A DNA stretch of 43,739 nucleotides from Novosphingobium resinovorum (GCF_027922145.1 NZ_BSFC01000036.1:1-43739), one strand, 5' to 3'; positions 16,380-24,823 are shown, counted from the first letter of the stretch. Numbers and translations: made by a program. The notes: a model not told the origin generated them from the sequence alone.

Positions 16380-16877
16380 TTACTGGATCGTGCTACCTTT
16401 CCTCGCTGCCAGCGCGGTTGCAGCATCCACTGGGTCCTTCATCTCCTTCATCCAGTGATCTATGGAATCGTAGGGACGATCGCGGGCTTCGACTTTCCCG
16501 TCCAGGAACAGGACAGCGTGATCTGCTTCCATGAAGGCAAAGTGTTCGTCTAGGACAACTGGCTCCAGAGCGCCATGAACCGAAGTTCGCCACGCAACGA
16601 TATTGCGCTGCTCCATCCAGGGACCAGGGTCGGATGTTCCGGGAAAGTAGCAGAAGGTCACGAGTGTGTGGCCCTCAGCAACAGGGATAAGTTGTGACTG
16701 AACCTTGAGAATCTGATCGATCACCGCCTCTTCGACCTCGATCGTCCTCCCGCTCTCCATGGTCACCACAGCCGAATGATGCTCACCTGAGGATCCCGAG
16801 ACCCACCCACGCTCCATTCGCTCGATATCAGCAACAGGAAGCAGTCCATCGGGACCGCCAGTGTCGAAGAACGCCAT
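16380..16877 (-). CDS. Hypothetical protein next to hipBA
   Basis: 165 aa from ATG 16877 (AFFDTGGPDGLLPVADIERM); an in-frame ATG at 16943 would add 22 polar residues. There is no signal peptide or membrane helix. The sequence looks like a soluble alpha/beta protein, with GRTIEVEEAVIDQILKVQSQ and two strand-rich blocks (HTLVTFCYFPGT; HAVLFLDGKVEARDRP). I do not recognise a domain. It begins 128 bases downstream of the hipA stop in the same direction, so it could be part of the same unit. No ribosome site decides the start. Confidence 0.5.
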   Translation of the reverse strand: MAFFDTGGPDGLLPVADIERMERGWVSGSSGEHHSAVVTMESGRTIEVEEAVIDQILKVQSQLIPVAEGHTLVTFCYFPGTSDPGPWMEQRNIVAWRTSVHGALEPVVLDEHFAFMEADHAVLFLDGKVEARDRPYDSIDHWMKEMKDPVDAATALAARKGSTIQ

Positions 16878-17005
16878 ATGATACCTATGCTTTCGAGTTG
16901 GATCGTGGTCCGACGCCGCCGAGTTCGACGAATGCGTCGGCATATCGGCTCAGGATGCCCCAAGCCAACTGACAGGTTGCCCAAGCAGCTCACCGCATAC
17001 CGTTA

Positions 17006-18340
17006 TCATTCACCAAGATCTGCCATGGAACCGGCCAATCGCGGCAATCGCGCTTTCAAAGCAGCTGAGATGCTTTCGTGCACCCCTGCCGCAAAGTCGT
17101 CGGGCATGACCGACAATGCCTTTCCCGGGGCGCTATCCGCCGTATCCAGAAGCTCCGCGATTGCGTCGGACATCAGTTTCGCGCTGAGCCCTGCAGCCTT
17201 GCCACTCTGCACGAAATGCCGCCCCATGATCTCCGGCATCCCGTAATGGCGGCTCTTTCCGGCCGACATCGCGATACGGAACTGATTTTGGGCGATCTGG
17301 CCCATGTCGAACGCGGGCTGGGCCGACAGGACGTCATATAACGGCGTCGATCGGAACCCGCCTCCCGGCTCGAGGAAAATACTGAAATTCTTTGCGTGCC
17401 CATCCGTCGCGCCCATGAGCCAGAACAGTATCTGACTCTTGAAGAAGGCGGCTTGGTCGCTTTGCGGATCATTAGTCCCCCGGAGCAGTTCCAGGATATG
17501 CCGCATGCCTGGCCCACCATCGCTCTGGTATTTGCGCGTTGGTGGAATTCCGAGTGCCTGACAGCAATCTTCCTGAGGAAGGCGCAGAATGCGGCTACCA
17601 TCGCGCCAGCGCCGATCAAACCGTTCAACGACGAGGACGCGCCGTTGCCCGAATGTCATTATCTCGGTCGACGCCACTTTCAGCCCGAAGGCTTCCATCA
17701 GCTTTAGACAATAGTGCTCGTTGTCGACGCTGTCCGACATGTCGATCATGCCCTCGGACGTCGGAATCTGGCCGAGCTGCGGTTTGAGAATATGCGTGGT
17801 CGGAGTGGTGCCTAGCGGTCGACACCAGCGCCCGTCCTTCAGCAGCAGCGCGGTCTTCTCCTGCGCGCCTGCCACCGATATCCGGAATTCCTGTTCACGG
17901 TCGACGCCCAGAGGAGCGCTGGCAAGGTCCGCCAGCATGGCCTCTATCTCCGCATCGCTGATGTCCTGGGCTTCAATTGCTACAGCCGTATCCAGATCCG
18001 CTCCCTCGGGAATGAACTGCATCGCGCCGACGCAATCGCGTCCAATTGCCTCCAGCAAGCTGTAATAGTCTGTACCTTGCGCCCCCATCCGCTCTGCAAC
18101 ACGCCTTCGGACGGCATCGCGATCCGGCAGGAGATTATCGAAGACGGCGGCGACCTCTGCGCCGCGGTATGCATCCAGGCGCAACGGCAGGGACATCGAT
18201 ACCGCGAACCGGTGCTCCCATTGCAGCCATTTTGCTGCGTACTGAAAGGAGGTCGCACCATTGGCGGCCTTTTCAAGACGGCCGACAAGACGCCCGTTAA
18301 TCAGGACATCTAGAGGAGCATGGCTTTTCTTGCGCGCCAT
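17006..18340 (-). CDS. hipA: HipA-family serine/threonine kinase toxin
   Basis: A 444-aa type II toxin kinase. HipA proteins phosphorylate aminoacyl-tRNA synthetases (GltX in E. coli) and slow growth. Visible features are the HipA N-terminal domain (LINGRLVGRLEK; LPLRLDAYRG; FDNLLPD), the regulatory Ser155 in FRISVAGAQEKTALLL (equivalent to E. coli Ser150), and the catalytic loop GATDGHAKNFSIF with Asp313 and Asn318. Metal-binding Asp336 lies in LYDVLSA. All kinase residues are present, so it looks active. It starts 3 bases after the hipB stop, the usual antitoxin-first order. It lies beside a broken integrase and tRNA-Leu, suggesting island cargo. Confidence 0.93.
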   Translation of the reverse strand: MARKKSHAPLDVLINGRLVGRLEKAANGATSFQYAAKWLQWEHRFAVSMSLPLRLDAYRGAEVAAVFDNLLPDRDAVRRRVAERMGAQGTDYYSLLEAIGRDCVGAMQFIPEGADLDTAVAIEAQDISDAEIEAMLADLASAPLGVDREQEFRISVAGAQEKTALLLKDGRWCRPLGTTPTTHILKPQLGQIPTSEGMIDMSDSVDNEHYCLKLMEAFGLKVASTEIMTFGQRRVLVVERFDRRWRDGSRILRLPQEDCCQALGIPPTRKYQSDGGPGMRHILELLRGTNDPQSDQAAFFKSQILFWLMGATDGHAKNFSIFLEPGGGFRSTPLYDVLSAQPAFDMGQIAQNQFRIAMSAGKSRHYGMPEIMGRHFVQSGKAAGLSAKLMSDAIAELLDTADSAPGKALSVMPDDFAAGVHESISAALKARLPRLAGSMADLGE

Positions 18341-18343
18341 AGC

Positions 18344-18592
18344 CTAGAAGACATCCTCGATCGATTTGCCAACCTTACGGCGCGGTACGATCTGCATATC
18401 CAGATCCAACGCAGCGATAATCCCTAGAAGTGTCTCGAGCTTCACTCCCTCACTTCCGTTCTCGACGGCAGAGATCGTCTTTTGATGCGTCCCTACTTTG
18501 CCAGCAAGGTCGGCCTGGCTCATGGATCGACGCCGTCGCTCCGTCTGGAGCAAAGCGCCTAGTTGGCTGGCAAGCCGTACCACTTGTTCCAT
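18344..18592 (-). CDS. hipB: HipB-family antitoxin, XRE helix-turn-helix
   Basis: An 82-aa XRE-type DNA-binding antitoxin. Residues 10-65 form the helix-turn-helix (LGALLQTERRRRSMSQADLA, GKVGTHQKTISAVENG). The C-terminal tail LDLDMQIVPRRK is the strand/tail seen in HipB dimers. It should neutralise HipA and repress its own promoter by binding the inverted repeats at 18620-18667. The gene is immediately upstream of hipA with no room for a separate promoter. Confidence 0.92.
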   Translation of the reverse strand: MEQVVRLASQLGALLQTERRRRSMSQADLAGKVGTHQKTISAVENGSEGVKLETLLGIIAALDLDMQIVPRRKVGKSIEDVF

Positions 18593-18619
18593 GAGAGCTG
18601 CTCCGTCTATAACCTACGA

Positions 18620-18667
18620 GGTATATTCGTAATATATACCCCACAAGGTATTTTCAAGAGATATACC
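18620..18667. promoter_or_regulatory. Tandem HipB operators upstream of hipBA
   Basis: Two 21-bp inverted repeats lie 27 bp apart centre to centre, just upstream of hipB. The first, GGTATAT-N7-ATATACC, is perfect (18620-18640). The second, GGTAT-N10-ATACC-like, is partial (18647-18667). They resemble the TATCC/GGATA logic of E. coli HipB sites. A further AT-rich repeat, ATAAC-N6-GTTAT, follows near 18690-18705. The stretch is clearly AT-richer than its flanks and probably contains the promoter. Confidence 0.7.
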
Positions 18668-18729
18668 CTATAGGGATTAAATCCGAGATATAACCCTTAA
18701 GTTATAATTTCTGCCAAATCTCAGTCATG

Positions 18730-19571
18730 TCAGGCCGCATCTGGGCGCTTCCGCGTTGCAAAGTTCGGCTTGAGAACCTTGGCTCCATCGCGAAGGCGCT
18801 CTAGTTCATCCGACCAGAACTGCATCAAGGCGACCCGCTCGCTCCAGTATTCGCCGCGCGTGTAGGCACGGCGCACCCCATTGTTTTCCATGTGGGCCAG
18901 CTGACGCTCGATCGCATCGGGATTGAACTGCCCGGTCTCATTGAGAAGGGTCGCGGCCATCGCCCGGAAGCCATGCGCCGTCATTTCCTCCTGGCCAAAG
19001 CCAAGGGCCCTGAGTGCCGCATTGACGGTGTTTTCAGACATCGGACGCTGACCGGTCCGAAACGAAGGAAAGCAATAGCGGCCATGGCCTGTCAGGGCCC
19101 ACAGTTCCTCGAACAGCCCTGCTACCTGGGCCGAAAGAGGCACGCGATGCGGCCGACGCATCTTCATCTTCTCGGCGGGAATGTTTCCAGACGCTGCGAT
19201 CGAAGTCGAACTCCGCCCACTCGGCCTGCCGAAGTTCACCGGGACGCACGAAGAGGCTGATAGGCTTCCGCCAGCGTCAGGCCATTGGATGGAACAGAGG
19301 CCGGGCATTCCGCCGACACCCGCACTTTCTCTACGATGGGCTGAGCTACGGTCGGCAATCGCGAAATCGCGTCATCCGCAGTCGCGCCGATTCCTGCTCG
19401 AATACGGTCAAACTCAGCCTCAATCCCAGCCATGACGATGGGCATTCTCCGCAGTGCCGTCTGGAGGCTGTCCGTCTTCAACGAACGCCAAAGTTCCACC
19501 CGGCTGAGAGGCTCTTGAAGATCGCATGGCACGTGACGGCGGACATAGAACCGCCCGCTACGAAGGCGCAT
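18730..19571 (-). pseudogene. Broken tyrosine recombinase (P4-type phage integrase)
   Basis: The N-terminal SAM-like part (GMRLRSGRFYVRRHVPCDLQ through IEAEFDRIR and GLTLAEAY) runs from 19571 to about 19260. It then joins directly, in another frame, to the catalytic part (SLFVRPGELRQAEWAEFDFD), so a core segment of about 200 residues is missing. A second frameshift near 19180 leads into NIPAEKMKMRRPHRVPLSAQ and on to the end. Catalytic motifs remain readable: Arg in RPGELR, Lys in KMKMRRP, HGFR, and the Tyr in AYTRGEYWSERV. It begins next to the 3-prime end of tRNA-Leu in the orientation usual for island integrases. It is inactive, so the adjacent hipBA patch is probably fixed. Confidence 0.85.
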
Positions 19572-19696
19572 ACCTTTTGGCAGCAAACCGGGACTGAAAC
19601 CGTAACAGCCGCGCGGACCCTTTCCCGCAGATTTCCGGGACTTTCGCTGCGGACTATCGACACCAAACCGTAGCAGTTTATCGTAGCGAAACGAAC

Positions 19697-19726
19697 TTGG
19701 GGGACCATCTTTCGATGATCCCCCAA
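19697..19726 (-). terminator. Strong hairpin downstream of tRNA-Leu
   Basis: On the minus strand TTGGGGGATCATC and GATGGTCCCCCAA pair over 13 bp with one wobble around a GAAA loop, 25 bases after the tRNA CCA end. A short T-rich stretch follows. It is probably the tRNA transcription terminator; it may also lie within the integration site region. Confidence 0.6.
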
Positions 19727-19750
19727 CGTTCTCAAGCACTTGAGAAGTGC

Positions 19751-19837
19751 TGGTGCCCAGAAGAGGACTCGAACCTCCACGCCCTTGCGAGCGCCAGCAC
19801 CTGAAGCTGGTGCGTCTACCAATTCCGCCATCTGGGC
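19751..19837 (-). tRNA. tRNA-Leu (anticodon CAG)
   Basis: The minus strand reads GCCCAGATGGCGGAATTGG and so on to TTCGAGTCC and TCTGGGC-A-CCA. The 7-bp acceptor stem pairs fully. The D-loop has GGTAGACGC, the anticodon loop is CTTCAGG (anticodon CAG), and there is a long class II variable arm (GGCGCTCGCAAGGGCGT). The T-loop is GTTCGAGTC and CCA is encoded. It resembles E. coli leuT-type tRNAs. Its 3-prime end faces the broken integrase, so it was probably the attachment site. Confidence 0.95.
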
Positions 19838-20054
19838 ACTTTAGCGAGGGGGCGAAGCGCCGTCCCCGCTGGGTAGGAGGGCGCCTCTAAGGGGCAGCCG
19901 AAGTCTTGTCAACACCATCCAACGCAACATTTTTCATTTCGTGCATTTCGTTGTCCGGTTGCCCCGTTCACAGGCTTGTGGCAGGGGCTAGGACGCCCGT
20001 GCGGCAGCGCGGGACACGTCGAGCGCAGCGCGACCTGAAGGACCGATCCAGACC

Positions 20055-21008
20055 ATGACTACCGACACCCTCTCCGGCAAGATCGTCACCATCCTGGGCG
20101 GTAGCGGCTTCGTCGGCCGCCATCTCGCGCAGGAATTGCTTGCACGCGGTGCCCGCCTGCGCATCGCCAGCCGCCATCCCAAGAAAGCCTTCGCTATCAA
20201 GCCCCTGGGCAATCTGGGTCAAGTCCAGTTCGCGGGTGTCGACGTCACCAAGGCCGAAACGCTCGCCCCCGTGTTGGCCGGGTCGGACGCCGTGATAAAC
20301 CTCATCGGCGCGTTTGCAGGCAATCTCGATGCTCTACAGGGCAAGGGTGCAGGCGAAATCGCGGCGGCGGCCAAGGCTGCGGGCGCCACCGCCTTCGTAC
20401 ACGTCTCGGCGATCGGTGCCGATGCAGGTTCGGCGGTCGCCTACGCCCGCACCAAGGCCGAAGGCGAAACCGCCGTGTTGGCCGCCTTCCCTAGCGCCAC
20501 CATCGTGCGTCCCTCGCTGATGTTCGGCTCGGACGACAACTTTGTGAACATGTTCGGCGAGTTGATCTCGCGCCTGCCCGCGTTGCCGGTCTTCGCGCCG
20601 CAGGCAAGGCTGCAGCCGGTGTTCGTCGACGACGTGGCCGTGGCCATCGCCAATGCGCTTGGCAACGTCGCCGCACAGGGCAAGACCTTCGAACTCGCCG
20701 GACCGGAAGTCATCACCATGCTCGATCTCAACCAGCGTATTGCCAAGGCACAGGGCCGCTCGCGGACTTTCGTCGAACTGCCGGATGCGGTTTCCGGCCT
20801 CATCGCCGCGACGACCGGCTGGCTGCCCGGCGCTCCGATCTCCAGCGACCAGCTCAAGCTGCTGCAAGCCGGCAGCGTGGCGAGCGATTCGGCTGCGGGC
20901 CTCGCAGAGCTTGGCGTGACGCCGCGCCCGCTCGGCCTGTTCCTCGACCGCTGGATGGTGCGCTTCCGCAAGCACGGTCGCTTCGGCACCAAGACTGCCA
21001 GCGCCTGA
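20055..21008 (+). CDS. NDUFA9-like NAD(P)-binding protein (atypical SDR, complex I-associated)
   Basis: A 317-aa extended/atypical short-chain dehydrogenase. The Rossmann loop GGSGFVGRHLAQELLARG is at residues 15-32. AVINLIGAFAGN, FVHVSAIGAD, YARTKAEGE (Tyr-x3-Lys) and ATIVRPSLMFGSDDNFVNMF are typical of the NDUFA9 group of complex I assembly/accessory proteins found in alphaproteobacteria. The C-terminal tail ends with WMVRFRKHGRFG. GAAGGA about 15 bases upstream could be its ribosome site. It is monocistronic and followed by a clear terminator. Confidence 0.85.
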   Translation: MTTDTLSGKIVTILGGSGFVGRHLAQELLARGARLRIASRHPKKAFAIKPLGNLGQVQFAGVDVTKAETLAPVLAGSDAVINLIGAFAGNLDALQGKGAGEIAAAAKAAGATAFVHVSAIGADAGSAVAYARTKAEGETAVLAAFPSATIVRPSLMFGSDDNFVNMFGELISRLPALPVFAPQARLQPVFVDDVAVAIANALGNVAAQGKTFELAGPEVITMLDLNQRIAKAQGRSRTFVELPDAVSGLIAATTGWLPGAPISSDQLKLLQAGSVASDSAAGLAELGVTPRPLGLFLDRWMVRFRKHGRFGTKTASA

Positions 21009-21051
21009 ACGTCACGGACCTGAACCGGTCCGACTGGAAACGAAATCCCGT

Positions 21052-21090
21052 CCCCGCCTGCCGGAACCGTCCGGCGGGCGGGGGTTTGTT
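21052..21090 (+). terminator. Rho-independent terminator
   Basis: CCCCGCCTGCCGGA pairs with TCCGGCGGGCGGGG (one wobble) around an ACCG loop, followed by GTTTGTTTC. It lies 44 bases after the NDUFA9-like gene. Confidence 0.8.
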
Positions 21091-21135
21091 TCTCCACGTC
21101 CGGGGCACAGCCCCACAGCGAGAGGAGCAGGCCCC

Positions 21136-21375
21136 ATGACCACCCCAGACATTGCCTGGACGACGCAGCAGGGAACCATCCGCAAGGGAATGAAGGTGAT
21201 CGCCGCCGACGGCAGCTTCGTCGGTACCGTTGCCGCGCTGGAAGGCGAGGAACTTATGCTGGAAGGCGGTTCGCACGAGTTCGTCGCGATCACCCAGGTC
21301 GATGGTGTGAGTGCCGATGCAGTGCTTCTTTCCGACCGTGGTGACGCGACGTTCGGGCTGGGCGCCACACCCTGA
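21136..21375 (+). CDS. DUF2171 family protein (copy 1)
   Basis: A 79-aa soluble beta-rich protein (TIRKGMKVIAADGSFVGTVA; LEGGSHEFVAITQVDGVSAD). The IxxGMxVxxxDGxxVGxV pattern is typical of DUF2171, a small PRC-barrel-like family common in sphingomonads and linked with stress-inducible genes. GAGAGGAGC lies upstream of the ATG. A second family member follows 104 bases downstream. Molecular role unknown. Confidence 0.8.
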   Translation: MTTPDIAWTTQQGTIRKGMKVIAADGSFVGTVAALEGEELMLEGGSHEFVAITQVDGVSADAVLLSDRGDATFGLGATP

Positions 21376-21479
21376 ACCCACGAACTGACGAGCCGTTTAC
21401 AGCCCGAGACGAACGCCGGAACGTCCTTCGAGGGTTCGCCGTTTCATCATCACAAGCCCCGAGATGATGGAGAGATACA

Positions 21480-21707
21480 ATGTTCGAGAAGCTGCGCGTG
21501 CGTGAGCACATGGAAGTGACGACCAGCACAGGACAGCACGTCGGCACGGTAGACGAGGTAAAGGACGACCAGATCAAGCTGACCCGCTCGGACAGTTCCG
21601 ACGGAGCCCATCACTACATCGCGTTCGAAAACGTCGAAAAGATCGAAGATAACCGCGTGTACCTGAAGCAGGGTACGCCGATCCCGATGGGCGTCGGCGC
21701 CAACTGA
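21480..21707 (+). CDS. DUF2171 family protein (copy 2)
   Basis: A 75-aa relative of the preceding gene: LRVREHMEVTTSTGQHVGTV, DEVKDDQIKLTRSD, and HHYIAFENVEKIEDNRVYLK. The ribosome site GGAGAG precedes the ATG. The paralogues are diverged and may form a heterodimer or respond to different cues. A terminator follows at 21759-21793. Confidence 0.82.
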   Translation: MFEKLRVREHMEVTTSTGQHVGTVDEVKDDQIKLTRSDSSDGAHHYIAFENVEKIEDNRVYLKQGTPIPMGVGAN

Positions 21708-21758
21708 TCCAGAACCACCGAGCTGGCAGCGCGTCCCCCCTCGCGCGCTGCCTTGCGT

Positions 21759-21793
21759 AACCCCGGTCCTCCTCAGGGAAGGCCGGGGTTTTC
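21759..21793 (+). terminator. Rho-independent terminator after the DUF2171 pair
   Basis: AACCCCGG and CCGGGGTTTTC form the outer stem and TCCTCC/GGAAGG the imperfect inner stem. The strand ends in TTTTC. Confidence 0.75.
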
Positions 21794-21933
21794 ATGGGGG
21801 GCCGGGACTCATCAGCGCATCCCCCCGGCGATGCCTTGCACGTTATGATACATAGTGAATAGCATCTATTCCCAACTTCGGCCCCCGTTGATACTCGACA
21901 CACCAAGAACAGACCGCACGAGGGGGAAAAGGC

Positions 21934-24357
21934 GTGATCTCTGGCTTGGGCAAGATCGCTATCCGGTTGTCACTCGCCGCGCTGGCGCCGATCGCGCTGT
22001 CATCGTGCCATCGCCCCGCCCAGCCGATCGAGGAACAAACCGTCGTCGATCCGGACGAATGGCCGAGCTGGGGGCGGACCGGCACCGAGACCCATTACTC
22101 GCCGCTCGACGAGATCGACACCGGTAACGTCTCCAGGCTGAAGCTCGCGTGGCACTTCGATCTGGAGCCGGGCTACACGCCCACCACCCCGCTGATGGCC
22201 GAAGGCAAAGTCTTCATCACCACTGGCCACTCACACATCCGCGCGCTCGACGCGGCGACAGGCGGGCAGTTGTGGGAATACGATGCCGGCACCCGAGAAC
22301 GGGCGAAGACAGCGCTGCAGATGTCATGGGGCAGCAAGGGCATCGCTTATGACGCCGGACATGTCTTCCTCGTCACCACGGATGGCTACGTAGTCTCTCT
22401 GGACGCCCGGACCGGCAAGGAAGCCTGGAAGACCCTGGAATTTCCGGACAATGCGCCGCGCAACGCGAACGGCCCACCTCGCGTCTTCGGAGGCAAAGTC
22501 ATCACCGGCTTCGGTGGCGGCGACATCAGCCCGGCTCGGGGGTTCGTCAGCGCCTACGACGCCAGGACCGGCAAGCTGGCCTGGCGCTTCTACACCACGC
22601 CCGGCGACGAGGTAACGCCGGTAAACCGCAAGGCTGAAGAGGTCATGCGCAAGACGTGGCCAAGCGGCTGGAAGAACCCCGACGGCACCCGGCGTGGCGG
22701 CGGCGGTACGGCGTGGAATGCCTTCGCCTATGATGCCGAGCTGCGCCTCGTATACCTCGGCGTCGGCAACGGTTTTCCCTACAACCAAAAGCTGCGCAGC
22801 CCAGGCGGCGGCGACAACCTGTTCCTCGCCTCGGTAGTGGCGGTGAACGTCGATACCGGGGAATACAAATGGCACTACCAGTTGTGTCCCGGTGAGCAGT
22901 GGGACTGCACCGCCACCTCCGACATGACGCTGGCGACGCTCACGATCGATGGTAAGAACCGCAAGGTGCTGATGCAGGCACCCAAGAACGGGTTCTTCTA
23001 TGTCCTCGACCGAGCGACGGGACAGTTCATCTCGGCTCAGAAGATCGCCAAGGTGACCTGGGCCGAGCGCATCGATCCGACGACCGGCCGCCCGGTCGAA
23101 AACCCTGGCATTCGCTACAATGGCAAGCCCGGCCTGTTCGAGATGTGGCCGGGTCCGACCGGCGCGCATTCCTGGCAGCCGCAGGCCTACAGCCCGCAGA
23201 CCGGGCTGGTCTATGTGCCCGTGATGGACCTGCCCGCGCTCATCGGCGATGGCCAGAGGGGCGGCGGCGAGGTTGCGGCAGGCATGGGCGTCACGCTCAT
23301 CCCCGAAGTCGAGTTGCCCGGCGGCCACAGGAGTTACCTCAAGGCATGGAACCCGGTCACCCAGACCGAGGCATGGCGCGTCGACCTTCCCGGCACCTGG
23401 CCCGGCGGTGTCATGGCGTCGGGCGGCGGGATCGTCTGGCAAGGTCAGATCGACGGCAAGTTCGTCGCGCGGGATGCCGGCACCGGCAAGGAACTTTGGG
23501 CTTTCAAGACCGAGAGCCCGATCGTCGGCGCTCCGATCTCCTACCGCGTGAACGGGCGACAGTACGTCACCGTGCTCACCGGGGCCGGCGGACAGGGAGC
23601 GGGCATGCAGACGCTGGGCAATGCCGCCTACCGCACCGATTACCGCCTGCCGCGCCGTGTGCTGACTTTCGCGCTCGACGGCAAGGACACTATCCCGCCG
23701 TTCGCGATGCCCGCTCTGGAACCGATCTCGGACCCCGGCTTCAAGCCCGACCTCGCCCGGGCGCAAGCCGGCGCGATGCTGTTCGGCACACGCTCCTGCA
23801 TCGTGTGTCATGGCTGGAACGCGGTGGCCGGCGGCGCGGCACCGGACCTGCGCTATTCCCCGGCGATCACCGACGCAGCGACCTTCCGCACAATCGTCAA
23901 GGAGGGTGGGCTCAAGCTGAACGGCATGCCGCCCTTCCCGCAGTTCACCGATGCCGAGCTAGAAACCTTGCGCTTCTACCTCCGTGCCCGCGCCCAGGCA
24001 GCACCGGCCGAGCAAAAGGCGCTGCTCGACAAGGCAAAGGCCGCCAAGGCCAGCAATGCCAGGCCGCAGGACTTCGCGGGCCACTGGAACATTACCATCC
24101 AGTCCCCCGTCGGCCCCCAGAAGGCGGTCATGGACCTGACCGTCAAAGGCCATGTGGTGACCGGAAAAATCTCTGCGGAACAAGGCGCTGTGGAGGTCGC
24201 CGGGGGTATAAGGGACGGCCGCGCGAAGTTCGAGGGACGCGCCTCCATGCCTATGCCGATCACCGTGAAATACGACGTCACGGTGCGCGATGGAAAGCTG
24301 GTCGGCGAAAATTCCAACGGTCCTTTTGGAACTTTTCCTGTCTCGGGCGTTCGCTGA
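21934..24357 (+). CDS. PQQ-dependent quinohaemoprotein dehydrogenase, lipoprotein, with extra C-terminal domain
   Basis: 807 aa from GTG 21934, after a purine-rich GAGGGGGAAAAGG. The N-terminus is a lipoprotein signal with lipobox LSSC at Cys25. Residues about 40-600 are the eight-bladed PQQ propeller (WPSWGRTGTETHYSPL; DARTGKEAWK; GVGNGFPYNQ; SPGGGDNLFLASVVAVNVDT with the putative catalytic Asp; TWPGGVMASGGGIVWQG). A cytochrome c domain follows, with CIVCH at 622-626 and Met in NGMPPF. A roughly 100-residue beta-rich tail (HWNITIQSPVGPQKAVMDLT, then NGPFGTFPVSGVR) is not part of the usual enzyme. Alcohol or aldehyde oxidation with electron transfer to the respiratory chain is expected. The vicinal Cys-Cys of quinoprotein alcohol dehydrogenases is absent (AKTALQMSWG replaces the ACCD region), so the substrate may differ. 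Confidence 0.88.
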   Translation: MISGLGKIAIRLSLAALAPIALSSCHRPAQPIEEQTVVDPDEWPSWGRTGTETHYSPLDEIDTGNVSRLKLAWHFDLEPGYTPTTPLMAEGKVFITTGHSHIRALDAATGGQLWEYDAGTRERAKTALQMSWGSKGIAYDAGHVFLVTTDGYVVSLDARTGKEAWKTLEFPDNAPRNANGPPRVFGGKVITGFGGGDISPARGFVSAYDARTGKLAWRFYTTPGDEVTPVNRKAEEVMRKTWPSGWKNPDGTRRGGGGTAWNAFAYDAELRLVYLGVGNGFPYNQKLRSPGGGDNLFLASVVAVNVDTGEYKWHYQLCPGEQWDCTATSDMTLATLTIDGKNRKVLMQAPKNGFFYVLDRATGQFISAQKIAKVTWAERIDPTTGRPVENPGIRYNGKPGLFEMWPGPTGAHSWQPQAYSPQTGLVYVPVMDLPALIGDGQRGGGEVAAGMGVTLIPEVELPGGHRSYLKAWNPVTQTEAWRVDLPGTWPGGVMASGGGIVWQGQIDGKFVARDAGTGKELWAFKTESPIVGAPISYRVNGRQYVTVLTGAGGQGAGMQTLGNAAYRTDYRLPRRVLTFALDGKDTIPPFAMPALEPISDPGFKPDLARAQAGAMLFGTRSCIVCHGWNAVAGGAAPDLRYSPAITDAATFRTIVKEGGLKLNGMPPFPQFTDAELETLRFYLRARAQAAPAEQKALLDKAKAAKASNARPQDFAGHWNITIQSPVGPQKAVMDLTVKGHVVTGKISAEQGAVEVAGGIRDGRAKFEGRASMPMPITVKYDVTVRDGKLVGENSNGPFGTFPVSGVR

Positions 24358-24469
24358 ACTACGGATTTCCGCTCATCGGAGCGGAAGCACGACCGGCCAG
24401 AATCGCATTGTCGAACCCCGACCGCTGGGCTTGGACGATTCCGGTCTGTTGACCGTTAGGAGAAGAACA

Positions 24470-24772
24470 ATGTCGCCCACCTTCAAGAAAATCGCTCCGG
24501 CCGTGGTCATTCTGGCCGGTTCCATGGGCCTCGGCGGCTGCGCCACCAAGGGTTTCGTGCGTGAGCAGGTCGCCGCCGTGAACCAGCGCGTCGATGCCCT
24601 CGACAGCCGTTTGCAGCAGACCGATGCGACCGCACAGGCCGCCCGTTCCGAAGCCCAAGCCGCATCCGGCCAGGCCCAGCAGAACAGCCAGCGCATCGAC
24701 CAGCTCGGCGGCCGTGTCGACAGCGTCGAACAGCGAATGGCCGAAGCCCAGCGCAAGCGCGCCCGCAACTGA
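24470..24772 (+). CDS. Small coiled-coil outer-membrane lipoprotein
   Basis: 100 aa from ATG 24470, after AGGAGAAG. The signal ends in the lipobox LGGC (Cys24), followed by ATKGFVREQVAAVNQRVDAL. The mature part is almost all heptad-like helix (VDALDSRLQQTDATAQAARS; RIDQLGGRVDSVEQRM) ending in a basic tail, KRARN. The layout resembles Lpp/Pcp-type small lipoproteins or the periplasmic stalk of OmpA-linked proteins. The basic C-terminus recalls the peptidoglycan-binding Lys end of Lpp, but no true Lpp motif is present. It precedes an L,D-transpeptidase, and enzymes of that family attach Lpp to peptidoglycan; a functional link is plausible but inferred. Confidence 0.8.
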   Translation: MSPTFKKIAPAVVILAGSMGLGGCATKGFVREQVAAVNQRVDALDSRLQQTDATAQAARSEAQAASGQAQQNSQRIDQLGGRVDSVEQRMAEAQRKRARN

Positions 24773-24823
24773 TCCTTACGGCTACTCCGATAGTCCCGGC
24801 TTGATTCGAGTACTTTGACAGCG

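Noticed and set aside
22324..23811. Antisense frame of 495 codons inside the PQQ dehydrogenase
   Set aside because: A shadow frame; the sense gene has lipobox, propeller and haem motifs in order.
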